DNA from: Acidobacteriota bacterium
GTDB taxonomy: Bacteria; Acidobacteriota; Holophagae; Holophagales; Holophagaceae
DNA: 47,968 bases
Direction: 5' to 3'
NCBI GenBank assembly: GCA_021802985.1
Contig: JAJZQW010000013.1
Coordinates: 1-47,968 of the forward strand
The stretch's first letter is position 1. Every line of letters starts with the position of its first letter. The translations under genes were made by a program, and so were the position numbers. The notes under the pieces are model-generated. The model was not told the origin of the DNA, ran no database searches, and was given only the letters and a program-made list of their open reading frames with translations. Positions 18,399 to 25,350 of this stretch are shown piece after piece.

Positions 18399-19412
18399 TC
18401 AGGCCACTCGCAAGGCCAGGGCCACTTCCCGCAGGAGGGGTTCGGGACTCAGGTTGCGGGGCAGGTGACGCAGGGCCTCCAGGGCCGCCTCCTGACCGGG
18501 CCTGAGGTTCAGGGGTCCGGCGGCCAGGGTGGCCAGCCGTTCGCCCCAGGGGGCCAGGGCGGGTGGGCTGCCCGCGCGGATCCGCGCCAGGTCGGCCAGC
18601 AGCCGCAGCAGCAGTTCCAGGGGCAGGCGGAGCTGCTCGCTCTGGGCCTGGGCCGCGTCCTTCTCGGGCAGCAGCGGGCCCGCCACCGGTGTGAAGGCCG
18701 CCCCGCCGAGCAGGGCCAGCCAGGCCTCCACCTGGGCCTCGGCCCGGCGGAAGGCGTCCTCCTCCAGGTGGCGCAGGCTGCCCTCGCCCAGGGCGGACCA
18801 GCGCGCGCGATCGGCCTCGGCCCAGCCCCGGGCGCGGGCCACGGCCCAGGCCTCCGCCTCGGCCAGGGGAGCGAAGGGAATGCGCTCGCAGCGACTGCGG
18901 ATGGTCTGTAGCAGGGCCTCGGGCCGGTGGGTCACCAGGATGAAGTGGGTGCCCTCCGGCGGCTCCTCCAGGGTCTTGAGCAGGATGTTGGCGCTGGCTT
19001 CGTTCAGCCGGTGGGCCTCCTCCACCAGGATCCAGCGGTGGCATTTCGGCGGGGGGGCCAGAGAGGCCCACTCGATGACCCCGCGGCTGAAGCGGGGCTG
19101 ATTGGCCGAATCCAGCCCCTCTCGGATCTGGTCGATGCGGATGATGCCCGCCTTGCCCTCGGGCGTGACGCGCAGGAGGTTGGGCAGCTCGAAGGGCAGC
19201 TCGTCGCCAGCGAACATCCGGCAGCCTTCGCACTGGCCGCAGGCCGTGCGGCGGAAGCAGATCTCCCGCTGGGCCAGTTCCAGGGCTACGCGGCGCTTGC
19301 CGATGCCCTCCGGCCCCGCGAAGAGCAGAGAGCCCCGGATGCGCCCGGCCTGGAGGCGCTCCAGCAGCCGCTGACGGATGGGCAGGTGGCCGGAGATGTC
19401 GGGAGAGAACAT
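18399..19412 (-). CDS. holB: DNA polymerase III delta-prime (clamp-loader) subunit
   Basis: A 337-residue AAA+ clamp-loader subunit. A P-loop GPEGIGKR (about residues 33-40) is followed by a zinc-finger region with clustered cysteines (FRRTACGQCEGC), the switch segment ILVEEAHRLNEASANILLKTLEEPP, and the SRC motif in IRSRCERIPF. The C-terminal collar is divergent, as expected. The ATG at 19412 overlaps the stop of tmk by one base, which fixes the start. The tmk-holB pairing is common in bacteria and supports the call; a DnaX identity is excluded by the length and single-copy zinc region. Confidence 0.92.
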   Translation of the reverse strand: MFSPDISGHLPIRQRLLERLQAGRIRGSLLFAGPEGIGKRRVALELAQREICFRRTACGQCEGCRMFAGDELPFELPNLLRVTPEGKAGIIRIDQIREGLDSANQPRFSRGVIEWASLAPPPKCHRWILVEEAHRLNEASANILLKTLEEPPEGTHFILVTHRPEALLQTIRSRCERIPFAPLAEAEAWAVARARGWAEADRARWSALGEGSLRHLEEDAFRRAEAQVEAWLALLGGAAFTPVAGPLLPEKDAAQAQSEQLRLPLELLLRLLADLARIRAGSPPALAPWGERLATLAAGPLNLRPGQEAALEALRHLPRNLSPEPLLREVALALRVA

Positions 19413-20077
19413 CAATCCACCCCGAAACCCGCGCTGCGGAGCAGCGCCGACACCCGGCTCCAGATGACGGACGCCACCTGGTCCATGGGATCCCGGGCGG
19501 GAATCAGTGCCACGCGGTTGGGCTCCGCCTGGGCGATGGCCAGGAACCGGTTCCGCACCCGACGGTGGAAGTCCAGGGCCGCCTGATCGAAGCGGGTCTC
19601 CGCAAACTCGGCGCCGTAGGCCAGGTTCCGCACTTCGACGCGCTGGAGGCTCACCTCCGGATCCATGTCCAGCAGCACGGTCAGGTGGGGCTTGAGCCGA
19701 CGCAGCACCAGCTCGTTCAGGCGATCCAGGGCGGCCTCGGACACACCGCTCGCCCCCTGGTAGGCGCGGGTGGAATCCTCGAAACGATCCACCAGCACCA
19801 CCTGCCCCGCCTCCAGGGCCGGACGGATCACCCGCTGCAGGTGCTGGGCACGGTCCGCGTAGAACAGCAGCAGCTCGGCGTCCGCGCACCAGGTCTCGCC
19901 GCTGGAATGCGGCTCCAGCAGGAGGCGGCGCAGCTCGCGGCCCAGGGAAGTGCCCCCCGGTTCCTTGGTGACCACCAGCGGTACATCCAGATGACGCAGG
20001 CGCTCGGAGAGCCGCAGCAGCTGGGTGGACTTCCCCGAGCCCTCCACGCCCTCGATGGTGATCAACACGCCCGGCAC
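19412..20077 (-). CDS. tmk: Thymidylate kinase
   Basis: A 221-residue kinase converting dTMP to dTDP with ATP. The P-loop reads EGVEGSGKSTQ, followed by the KEPGGT motif, the base-recognition DRFEDST and the catalytic/LID region RVEVRN with RFD nearby. These are all standard dTMP-kinase features, and the length is usual. It lies directly upstream of holB with overlapping stop and start, and is divergent from the zinc-ribbon protein at 20150. Confidence 0.96.
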   Translation of the reverse strand: MPGVLITIEGVEGSGKSTQLLRLSERLRHLDVPLVVTKEPGGTSLGRELRRLLLEPHSSGETWCADAELLLFYADRAQHLQRVIRPALEAGQVVLVDRFEDSTRAYQGASGVSEAALDRLNELVLRRLKPHLTVLLDMDPEVSLQRVEVRNLAYGAEFAETRFDQAALDFHRRVRNRFLAIAQAEPNRVALIPARDPMDQVASVIWSRVSALLRSAGFGVD

Positions 20078-20149
20078 CGGACCTCCCTCCCTCCGAGCAT
20101 ACCTTGGCGGAATCCGGTGTTATGCTTCGGGAAACGCCAGGAGTTCCAG

Positions 20150-21319
20150 GTGGCCGAAGCGATCCACTGCCCGAGCTGCTCCACCCGATACCGCCTGCGG
20201 CCCGAGCGGCTCAAGGCGTCCACCCGTCGTGCCCGCTGCTTGACGTGTCAGGGCATCTTCCCCGTGGGCGACGTGGTGCGCCGGCTGTTGGCAACGGACC
20301 CGGATACAACCAGCACGACGTCCTTCAGGGCGGATCAGGTGGCCGCGGCTCACGATCTCGAAGACCTGGAGGCCCTCGAACCGCCCTCCCTGACCCTCGG
20401 TGACCTGGAAGGCGCGGAGGCCGAGATTCTGGAGAAGACCCTGGTGGAGGCCCCCCCGGATCTCGCCGTGGCGCTTCCCGAGGTGAAGCCCGAGCCGGTT
20501 CCGCCCCCGGCCCCGTCGGCCTTCCCTCCCGAGATCACCGAATCCACCCTTTCGGGCTACACCTCGGCCCGCGACGCCATCGAGAAGCTGTTCGGCGACA
20601 GTCCCGCCCTGGTGGGCGGGGAGAAGGCAGGGAAAGACCGCTCCAGCATGGATGTGGAAGCCACCCTTTCTGCCCTGGAGGCGACCCTGGGCGGCACCCA
20701 CCCGACGCCCCCCTCGGCCCTGCCCGAAGCCCCCTTCGGCGAGGGATCCACCGATGCCGGCACCGTCCCCCCATCCGGCCTGTCGATGCCACCCTCGACC
20801 TCCACCGTGCGCTTCACCCGGGACGAGGTGATCGCCGCCATGGCCGAGGGCGGGCCGTCCACGCCCATGGTGCCGGCGGCGCCTGCTTCAGAGCCCACCG
20901 TGGCCCTGCGGGCCAGCGATCTGATGGCGGCCCCTGATCAGACACAGGCGATGGCCGCCGCCAGGACCCTGATGACGGGGCCTCTGCCCATCCCCGCCCC
21001 CCCGGCCCCCGGCACCCCGGAGGCGGAGTTGCTCCGCCTGAAGATCGGCGAGGAGATCTACCCCGGACTGACCATGTCCCAGCTCACCCAATGGGTGGAG
21101 GAGGGACGGATCCTGGAGGGGCACCTCGTGGCCCGGCAGTTCAGTGAGCACTGGCTCGAGGCCCACAAGGTGCCTGGCCTGCGTCCCGTCTTTGAACGCC
21201 TGCGCCGGGAACGTTCGGCGGCCCCGGGCACCTCCCTGGGAGATGAATTCCCCCCGCCCTCGGAGACCGCGCCCATGAAGAAGAGCCTCTTCGGGGGCCT
21301 CTTCGGAGGAAAGAACTGA
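20150..21319 (+). CDS. Zinc-ribbon protein with disordered middle and GYF-like C-terminal domain
   Basis: A 389-residue protein. An MJ0042-type zinc ribbon starts it (IHCPSCSTRYRLRPERL, then ARCLTCQGIFPV). About 230 acidic, proline-rich residues follow, with possible short repeats such as STVRFTRDEVIAAMA and PTVALRASDLMAA. A C-terminal domain at about 300-365 (PGLTMSQLTQWVEEGRI) resembles GYF_2/DUF4339 modules. This combination is known from motility/secretion-linked proteins in myxobacteria. The tail ends KKSLFGGLFGGKN. The GTG start at 20150 is supported by AGGAG six bases upstream. It is followed one base later by the secreted protein gene. Function not established. Confidence 0.8.
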   Translation: MAEAIHCPSCSTRYRLRPERLKASTRRARCLTCQGIFPVGDVVRRLLATDPDTTSTTSFRADQVAAAHDLEDLEALEPPSLTLGDLEGAEAEILEKTLVEAPPDLAVALPEVKPEPVPPPAPSAFPPEITESTLSGYTSARDAIEKLFGDSPALVGGEKAGKDRSSMDVEATLSALEATLGGTHPTPPSALPEAPFGEGSTDAGTVPPSGLSMPPSTSTVRFTRDEVIAAMAEGGPSTPMVPAAPASEPTVALRASDLMAAPDQTQAMAAARTLMTGPLPIPAPPAPGTPEAELLRLKIGEEIYPGLTMSQLTQWVEEGRILEGHLVARQFSEHWLEAHKVPGLRPVFERLRRERSAAPGTSLGDEFPPPSETAPMKKSLFGGLFGGKN

Positions 21320-21320
21320 C

Positions 21321-21812
21321 ATGCAGCCGCTCATCCTCGCCGCGCTTCTGGGTCTTCAGCAGGCGCCCCCTCCGGCTCCAACCCCGGTCCCCGCACCGGC
21401 CACCACCCAGGCGGTTCCGGCTCAGCCCTTGTCCTTCTACAGCGAGAGCTTTCCGTACATCTGGAATCGCACCATCCCGATGTCCATCGACCTGGACGGC
21501 CTGAAGGTCACGAGCATCTTCTTCAACACGCGCAAGGTAGAGCCCGGCTTCTTCAATCTCTTCCAGGGCGCCGAATTCGGTACCCGCGCCCAGCTGGAAG
21601 TGACCAACACCAGCAGGTACGCCAAGGTTCCGGGGTTCGCCGTGGCGGTGCTGGACAAGGACGGCAAGCTGCTGGGCGTGGCCTCGGGCGGCACCAAGCT
21701 CGGCACCGTGAAGCCTGGCGACACCGAGACCTTCGATCTGAACTTCACCCAGGTGAAGGAGCGCCTCCCCAAGGGTGACCGGTTCCTGCTCTCGATCGAA
21801 CTGCGGGACTGA
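21321..21812 (+). CDS. Secreted protein of unknown function
   Basis: A 163-residue protein with a short hydrophobic N-terminus (MQPLILAALLGLQQ) and a proline-rich spacer, so probably exported. Residues 40-160 form a beta-rich domain with a central segment, GTRAQLEVTNTSRYAKVPGFA, reminiscent of FxLYD or similar domains that handle non-covalent interactions, followed by KDGKLLGVASGG and LPKGDRFLLSIEL. The FxLYD similarity is a guess. The ATG lies one base after the stop of the zinc-ribbon gene, so the two are co-transcribed. Confidence 0.7.
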   Translation: MQPLILAALLGLQQAPPPAPTPVPAPATTQAVPAQPLSFYSESFPYIWNRTIPMSIDLDGLKVTSIFFNTRKVEPGFFNLFQGAEFGTRAQLEVTNTSRYAKVPGFAVAVLDKDGKLLGVASGGTKLGTVKPGDTETFDLNFTQVKERLPKGDRFLLSIELRD

Positions 21813-21839
21813 TCCGGGCGGTCCCGGACCGGGATCAGT
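21808..21839. terminator. Candidate bidirectional terminator between convergent genes
   Basis: ACTGATCC and GGATCAGT form a perfect 8-bp stem that embeds both stop codons, with a 16-base GC-rich loop that can itself pair. No U-tract, so only moderately convincing. Confidence 0.4.
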
Positions 21840-22839
21840 TCGCTTCCTGGTCGTGATAGTGGGCCAGGATCTCGGCGGGCGTGGCGGTGGCGGTGCCGGC
21901 CTTGGCGACCACCACGCCCGCGGCGGCATTGGCCAGCATGGCGGCCTCGCGCCAGTCGGCTCCCGCGGCCACGGCGGCGCTGAAGGCGGCGATGACGGTA
22001 TCGCCCGCACCGCTCACATCGAAGACCTCCCGGGCCTCCGTGGGGATCAGCCAGGGAGCGGCATGGTCCCCCTCTGGCGTGAAGAGGGCCATGCCCCGTT
22101 CGCTGCGCGTCATCAGCAGGCCCTGGAGGCCCAGCTCCGCCAGGATGGTCCGGCCGGCCTCGGCGGCCTCCGCATCGTGCTTCGCGGGGCGCTGGGCCAG
22201 TTCCGAGGCCTCCTTGGTGTTGGGCGTCATGAGCGTGGCCCCGCGGTAGAGGGCCTTGTGGGCGGGCTTGGGATCCACAATCCAGGGGATGCCCTTGGCC
22301 GCGCAGAGGGTTCGCACGACCTCCATCACCGGGGCGCAGACCACGCCCTTGGCGTAGTCGGACACGATGAGGGCCGAGGCCTCGTCCACCGCCCGCGCCA
22401 GACGGTCCTTCAGGCTCAGGAGCACGGCCGCATCGGGCGGACCGGGTTCCTCCCGGTCGATGCGGAGCATCTGCTGCTGCTGCCCGATGACCCGGGTCTT
22501 GATGATGGTGGGGCGGGAGGCATCCAGCACGAGGCCGGAGATGGAGATCCCCAGGCGACCCAGCAGGCCCAGCAGGCGGTCGCCGGCCGCGTCCTTCTGG
22601 AGGGTGCCCATGAGGATCGGCTCGGCCCCCAGGGCCTTCAGGTTGGCGGCCACATTGGCCGCGCCGCCCAGCACCGCCTGCTCGCGCACCACCCGCACGA
22701 TGGGCACGGGCGCCTCGGGCGAGATGCGGCTCACCTCGCCGAACAGGTACTCATCCAGCATCACATCACCCAGCACGGCCACCTTGCGGCCTTCCATGCG
22801 CTGGAGCAGCGATTCGGCCTGGGTCCGATCCAGTCTCAC
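21835..22839 (-). CDS. rfaE1: D-glycero-beta-D-manno-heptose-7-phosphate kinase
   Basis: A 334-residue PfkB/ribokinase-family kinase that phosphorylates heptose-7-phosphate at C1 on the way to ADP-heptose for LPS core. The N-terminal GDVMLDEYLFGEVSRISPEAPVP is the heptose-kinase signature, followed by LGGAANVAANLKALG, the NTP-binding region and the catalytic DVSGAGDTVIAAF. The protein ends after the kinase domain, so the nucleotidyltransferase half (RfaE2/HldE C-terminal) must be separate. The GTG start at 22839 overlaps the Trm112-like gene stop by four bases. Confidence 0.95.
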   Translation of the reverse strand: MRLDRTQAESLLQRMEGRKVAVLGDVMLDEYLFGEVSRISPEAPVPIVRVVREQAVLGGAANVAANLKALGAEPILMGTLQKDAAGDRLLGLLGRLGISISGLVLDASRPTIIKTRVIGQQQQMLRIDREEPGPPDAAVLLSLKDRLARAVDEASALIVSDYAKGVVCAPVMEVVRTLCAAKGIPWIVDPKPAHKALYRGATLMTPNTKEASELAQRPAKHDAEAAEAGRTILAELGLQGLLMTRSERGMALFTPEGDHAAPWLIPTEAREVFDVSGAGDTVIAAFSAAVAAGADWREAAMLANAAAGVVVAKAGTATATPAEILAHYHDQEAN

Positions 22840-23003
22840 TTGTCCACCTGCCTCGCCTGATCGACCAGCATCACCGGAATGCCGTCCTCGATGGGATAGA
22901 GCAGCCCGCAGCCCTGGCAATGCAGACCCTCCGCCTTCTCCACGAGGTCACCGTGGCAGGCCGGGCAGCAGAGGATGTCGAGAAGGCGTGGATCGAGCGG
23001 CAT
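22836..23003 (-). CDS. Trm112/YcaR-family small zinc-ribbon-like protein
   Basis: A 55-residue protein matching the YcaR/Trm112 family: DPRLLDILCCPACHGDL, then GLHCQGCGLLYPIEDGIPVML. The two CxxC pairs are intact and should bind zinc. Such proteins act as partners or activators of methyltransferases, and ycaR often neighbours LPS or lipid-A genes, as here with the heptose kinase. ATG 23003 matches the family start. A TTG at 23057 overlaps the stop of P-II by two bases and would add 18 unconserved residues; it may serve as a coupled start. Confidence 0.88.
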   Translation of the reverse strand: MPLDPRLLDILCCPACHGDLVEKAEGLHCQGCGLLYPIEDGIPVMLVDQARQVDK

Positions 23004-23053
23004 GGGGATCAGCTTATCGGAATCGGCGTCCGGCCGCCCGGGTCGGGCGCGGT

Positions 23054-23416
23054 TCAAGGGTGCCGCATGGGCTCCGGCGTGAGGGCATCGATATCCTGTT
23101 CCCCGGTGCGGATGCGAATGACCCGCTCGAGGGGACGGACGAAGATCTTGCCATCCCCCACCTCCCCGGTGCGCGCCGCCTGCAGGATGGCGTTGATGGT
23201 GACGTCCACGAAGGGTTCGGACACGGCGATGTCGAACTGGACCTTCTCGTGGAACTCGTAGACGAGCGGTGCGCCCCGGTAGCTCTCCAGGGCGATCTTC
23301 TCGCCGCCGTGGCCTGCGACCTTCAGGATGGTCAGCCCCGTCACTTCCACGGTGAACAGGGCGGCCTTCACTTCCTCCAGCTTTTCCGGACGGATGATGG
23401 CAGTGATCAGCTTCAT
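23054..23416 (-). CDS. P-II family nitrogen regulatory protein lacking the uridylylated tyrosine
   Basis: A 120-residue trimeric signalling protein that senses ATP/ADP and 2-oxoglutarate. It begins MKLITAIIRPEKLEEVK, carries a T-loop reading HGGEKIALESYRGAPLVYEF, and keeps the nucleotide-binding TGEVGDGKIFV and RVIRIRTGE. Relative to E. coli GlnB the numbering aligns without gaps, and residue 51, the uridylylated Tyr, is Leu here, while YRGA (46-49) is conserved. It is thus probably not controlled by GlnD uridylylation at that site. Its operon partners are a Trm112-like protein and a heptose kinase; no amtB or glnA is nearby. Confidence 0.92.
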   Translation of the reverse strand: MKLITAIIRPEKLEEVKAALFTVEVTGLTILKVAGHGGEKIALESYRGAPLVYEFHEKVQFDIAVSEPFVDVTINAILQAARTGEVGDGKIFVRPLERVIRIRTGEQDIDALTPEPMRHP

Positions 23417-23440
23417 GGCTCGGCTCCGAGGAGGGCGGGG

Positions 23441-23605
23441 GTGGCCTTGGGTGTCGGTGCGCCGGATCCCGACAACGGCAGGGTCTACAAGACCAAGCTG
23501 CGCCTCGATGACGGCGGGCGGAAGCTGCGGGTTCGCGGGTTCATCGGCTTCAGCCTCCTCGGCCGCACCCAGACCTGGGTGCGGGACGAGGCGGGAGCAC
23601 CCTGA
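23441..23605 (+). pseudogene. C-terminal remnant of a DUF2147 protein
   Basis: A 54-codon reading frame whose sequence (DPDNGRVYKTKLRLDDGG, then LRVRGFIGFSLLGRTQTW) matches the C-terminal third of DUF2147 proteins, which are normally about 130-150 residues with a signal peptide. The N-terminal part is missing. Oddly, a perfect AGGAGG lies six bases before a GTG at 23441, so the fragment might still be translated. It sits between the divergent P-II start (24 bases away) and a hairpin-rich leader of proline dehydrogenase. Confidence 0.7.
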
Positions 23606-23646
23606 CGCCCACCGGAGGGAGCCTAGCGAGGAACCGATCCCGGGGA

Positions 23647-23687
23647 CCCGCGGGATTCTCCGCCCTGTTCCGAAGAATCCCTGCGGG
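23647..23687. repeat. Long imperfect hairpin after the DUF2147 remnant
   Basis: CCCGCGGGATTCT (23647-23659) and AGAATCCCTGCGGG (23674-23687) pair over 13 positions with one bulged base and a 14-base loop. Could be a terminator or a palindromic repeat; no U-tract follows. Confidence 0.5.
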
Positions 23688-23780
23688 GGCAGGCGTTTCG
23701 CGGGAAAGCCGGGGCTTGTGACCCGCATCCCAATTCCCGGCCCCCTCCCGACAGGGCCCGGGACCATGCGTTATCGTAGT

Positions 23781-23811
23781 CCTTCCCGGCCGGAGGTACG
23801 GCCCGGGAAGG
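23781..23811 (+). promoter_or_regulatory. Leader hairpin overlapping the ribosome-binding site of proline dehydrogenase
   Basis: CCTTCCCGGCC (23781-23791) pairs with GGCCCGGGAAGG (23800-23811) with one bulge and an 8-base loop. The right arm contains the start of AAGGAG (23808-23813), the ribosome site for the ATG at 23820, so folding could limit translation. Confidence 0.5.
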
Positions 23812-23819
23812 AGTGGCTC

Positions 23820-24716
23820 ATGGATTTCAAGCGCACCCTCGTGGACCTGATGCCCGCACCGTTCGTGCGGTTCACGGCATCCCCCTACATCGCCGGCAAG
23901 GGGCTGGAGGTGGGCGTGGCCAAGGCCGACCAGCTCCACAAGGACCTGGGCCTCCATTCCACCGTGGACCTGCTGGGGGAGGAAGTCTTCAACCGCGAGG
24001 ATGTCGAGGCCACCGTGGCCCTCTACTTCCGCATGATCGAGGCCCTGAAGGACCGCCCCTACGCCTCCATCAGCCTGAAGCCCACCCAGTTGGGCCTGAA
24101 CGAAAGCGAGGATTACGCCCTGGCCAACCTCCGCCGGGTGGTCGCCGCCGCCGCGCCCCACGGCCTCCACATCACCGTGGATATGGAAGACCACGACTTC
24201 ACCGATGTGACCCTGCGAATGTTCCGCAAGCTGCGGGACGAATTCGACAACGTGGGCATCGTGCTGCAGAGCCGCCTCTTCCGCACGACCGAGGACATCA
24301 AGAACCTGCACGCCAAACCCTGCAAGGTCCGCATCTGCATCGGCATCTACAAGGAGCCGGCCGCCATCGCCCTCACCGAGAAGCCGGCCATGAAGGAAAA
24401 ACTGTTCGAGCACGTGGGCCTGCTCCTGGACCACGGCCACTACCCCGAGATCGCCACCCATGAGGAATCCCTGGTGCGGCGCTGCCTGGCCTACCTGGAG
24501 AAGCGTGGCGTCCCCACCGGGGGCTTCGAGTTCCAGATGCTCCTGGGCGTGCCACGCACCGCCCTCCAGCAGGACCTCGTCAAGCAGGGCCATGTCGTGC
24601 GCCTCTACGTGCCCTTCGCCGAAGAGTGGAAGTACGCCATCCACTACCTCAAGCGCCGCCTGGCCGCCAACCCCATGATGGCGATGTACGTCCTGAAGAA
24701 TCTGTTCAGCCGGTAA
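23820..24716 (+). CDS. Proline dehydrogenase
   Basis: A 298-residue FAD-dependent TIM-barrel enzyme oxidising L-proline to pyrroline-5-carboxylate. This is the short monofunctional form without the P5C dehydrogenase domain. Family motifs are ISLKPTQLG, HITVDMEDHDFTD, FDNVGIVLQSRL, VRICIGIYKEP and the substrate-binding C-terminus RLYVPFAEEWKYAIHYLKRRL with the paired arginines. ATG 23820 has AAGGAG six bases upstream, inside a predicted hairpin. Electrons would go to the quinone pool. No P5C dehydrogenase is adjacent. Confidence 0.94.
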   Translation: MDFKRTLVDLMPAPFVRFTASPYIAGKGLEVGVAKADQLHKDLGLHSTVDLLGEEVFNREDVEATVALYFRMIEALKDRPYASISLKPTQLGLNESEDYALANLRRVVAAAAPHGLHITVDMEDHDFTDVTLRMFRKLRDEFDNVGIVLQSRLFRTTEDIKNLHAKPCKVRICIGIYKEPAAIALTEKPAMKEKLFEHVGLLLDHGHYPEIATHEESLVRRCLAYLEKRGVPTGGFEFQMLLGVPRTALQQDLVKQGHVVRLYVPFAEEWKYAIHYLKRRLAANPMMAMYVLKNLFSR

Positions 24717-24732
24717 GGATCTGGAACGGACC

Positions 24733-25286
24733 TTGCGCTTCTCTCGGATCGACCAGAACCTCGCCGTCCGGGCGGCCTCGCTGGCCCTGTCTGCCTGGGT
24801 CGCCTTTGCCATCGCCTCGGTGTGGCACGTGCAGCATGCCTACTGGGCGGCCATGCCCGCGTGAGTGGTGGCCCAGGCTTCCCGTGGGGTCCTGCTCGAG
24901 CGCGCCTTCTTCCGCGTGGTGGGCACACTGCTGGGGGCCGGCGCCGGGTTCCTGCTGCTCCGGCTGCCCGTGCATCCCTACGTGCAGCTGGCGCTCCTGG
25001 GCCTGCGGGGGGTGCATGGGTATGGCGCCCTCCTGGCGGGCATCACCGCGCCGATCGTGGTCATCCCAGCGGTCCTGGCCTCGGCGGGGTCCCGGGAACT
25101 GGCCCTGGCCCGGGTGGAATGCACCCTGATCGGCGTCCTTACGGCCACCGTGACGACCTGGACGCGGCCATGCGGGACTACAACGCCGCCAACAGGGCCC
25201 TCTCCGAAGCCGGCAAGCCGCCCTTCGACACCGCGGCCGCCCGGACCTTCGTGAAGGCCATCCAGGCCATCGCCGACCGCCACTGA
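24733..25286 (+). pseudogene. Decayed FUSC-family transporter
   Basis: A broken gene for a FUSC (fusaric acid/aromatic acid exporter-like) membrane protein. Frame one from TTG 24733 reads LAVRAASLALSAWVAFAIAS and YWAAMPA, then meets TGA at 24862-24864 exactly where relatives have a Trp (YWAA-x-x-xW), and continues VVAQASRGVLLERAFFRVVG and LGAGAGFLLLRL. Near 25150 the frame changes and a helical stretch (DLDAAMRDYNAANRALSEAG) runs to TGA at 25286. Intact FUSC proteins are several hundred residues, so the middle is also deleted. Confidence 0.65.
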
Positions 25287-25304
25287 ACGGAAGGGCCCGA
25301 AACG

Positions 25305-25332
25305 AAAACGGGGCGCCGAGGCGCCCCGTTTT
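25305..25332. terminator. Strong bidirectional terminator
   Basis: AAAACGGGGCGC and GCGCCCCGTTTT form a perfect 12-bp stem with a CGAG tetraloop, flanked by A and T runs on both strands. It separates the decayed FUSC gene from the convergent Fe-S oxidoreductase gene. Confidence 0.92.
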
Positions 25333-25350
25333 GCCTCGCGAGGCCTCTGT

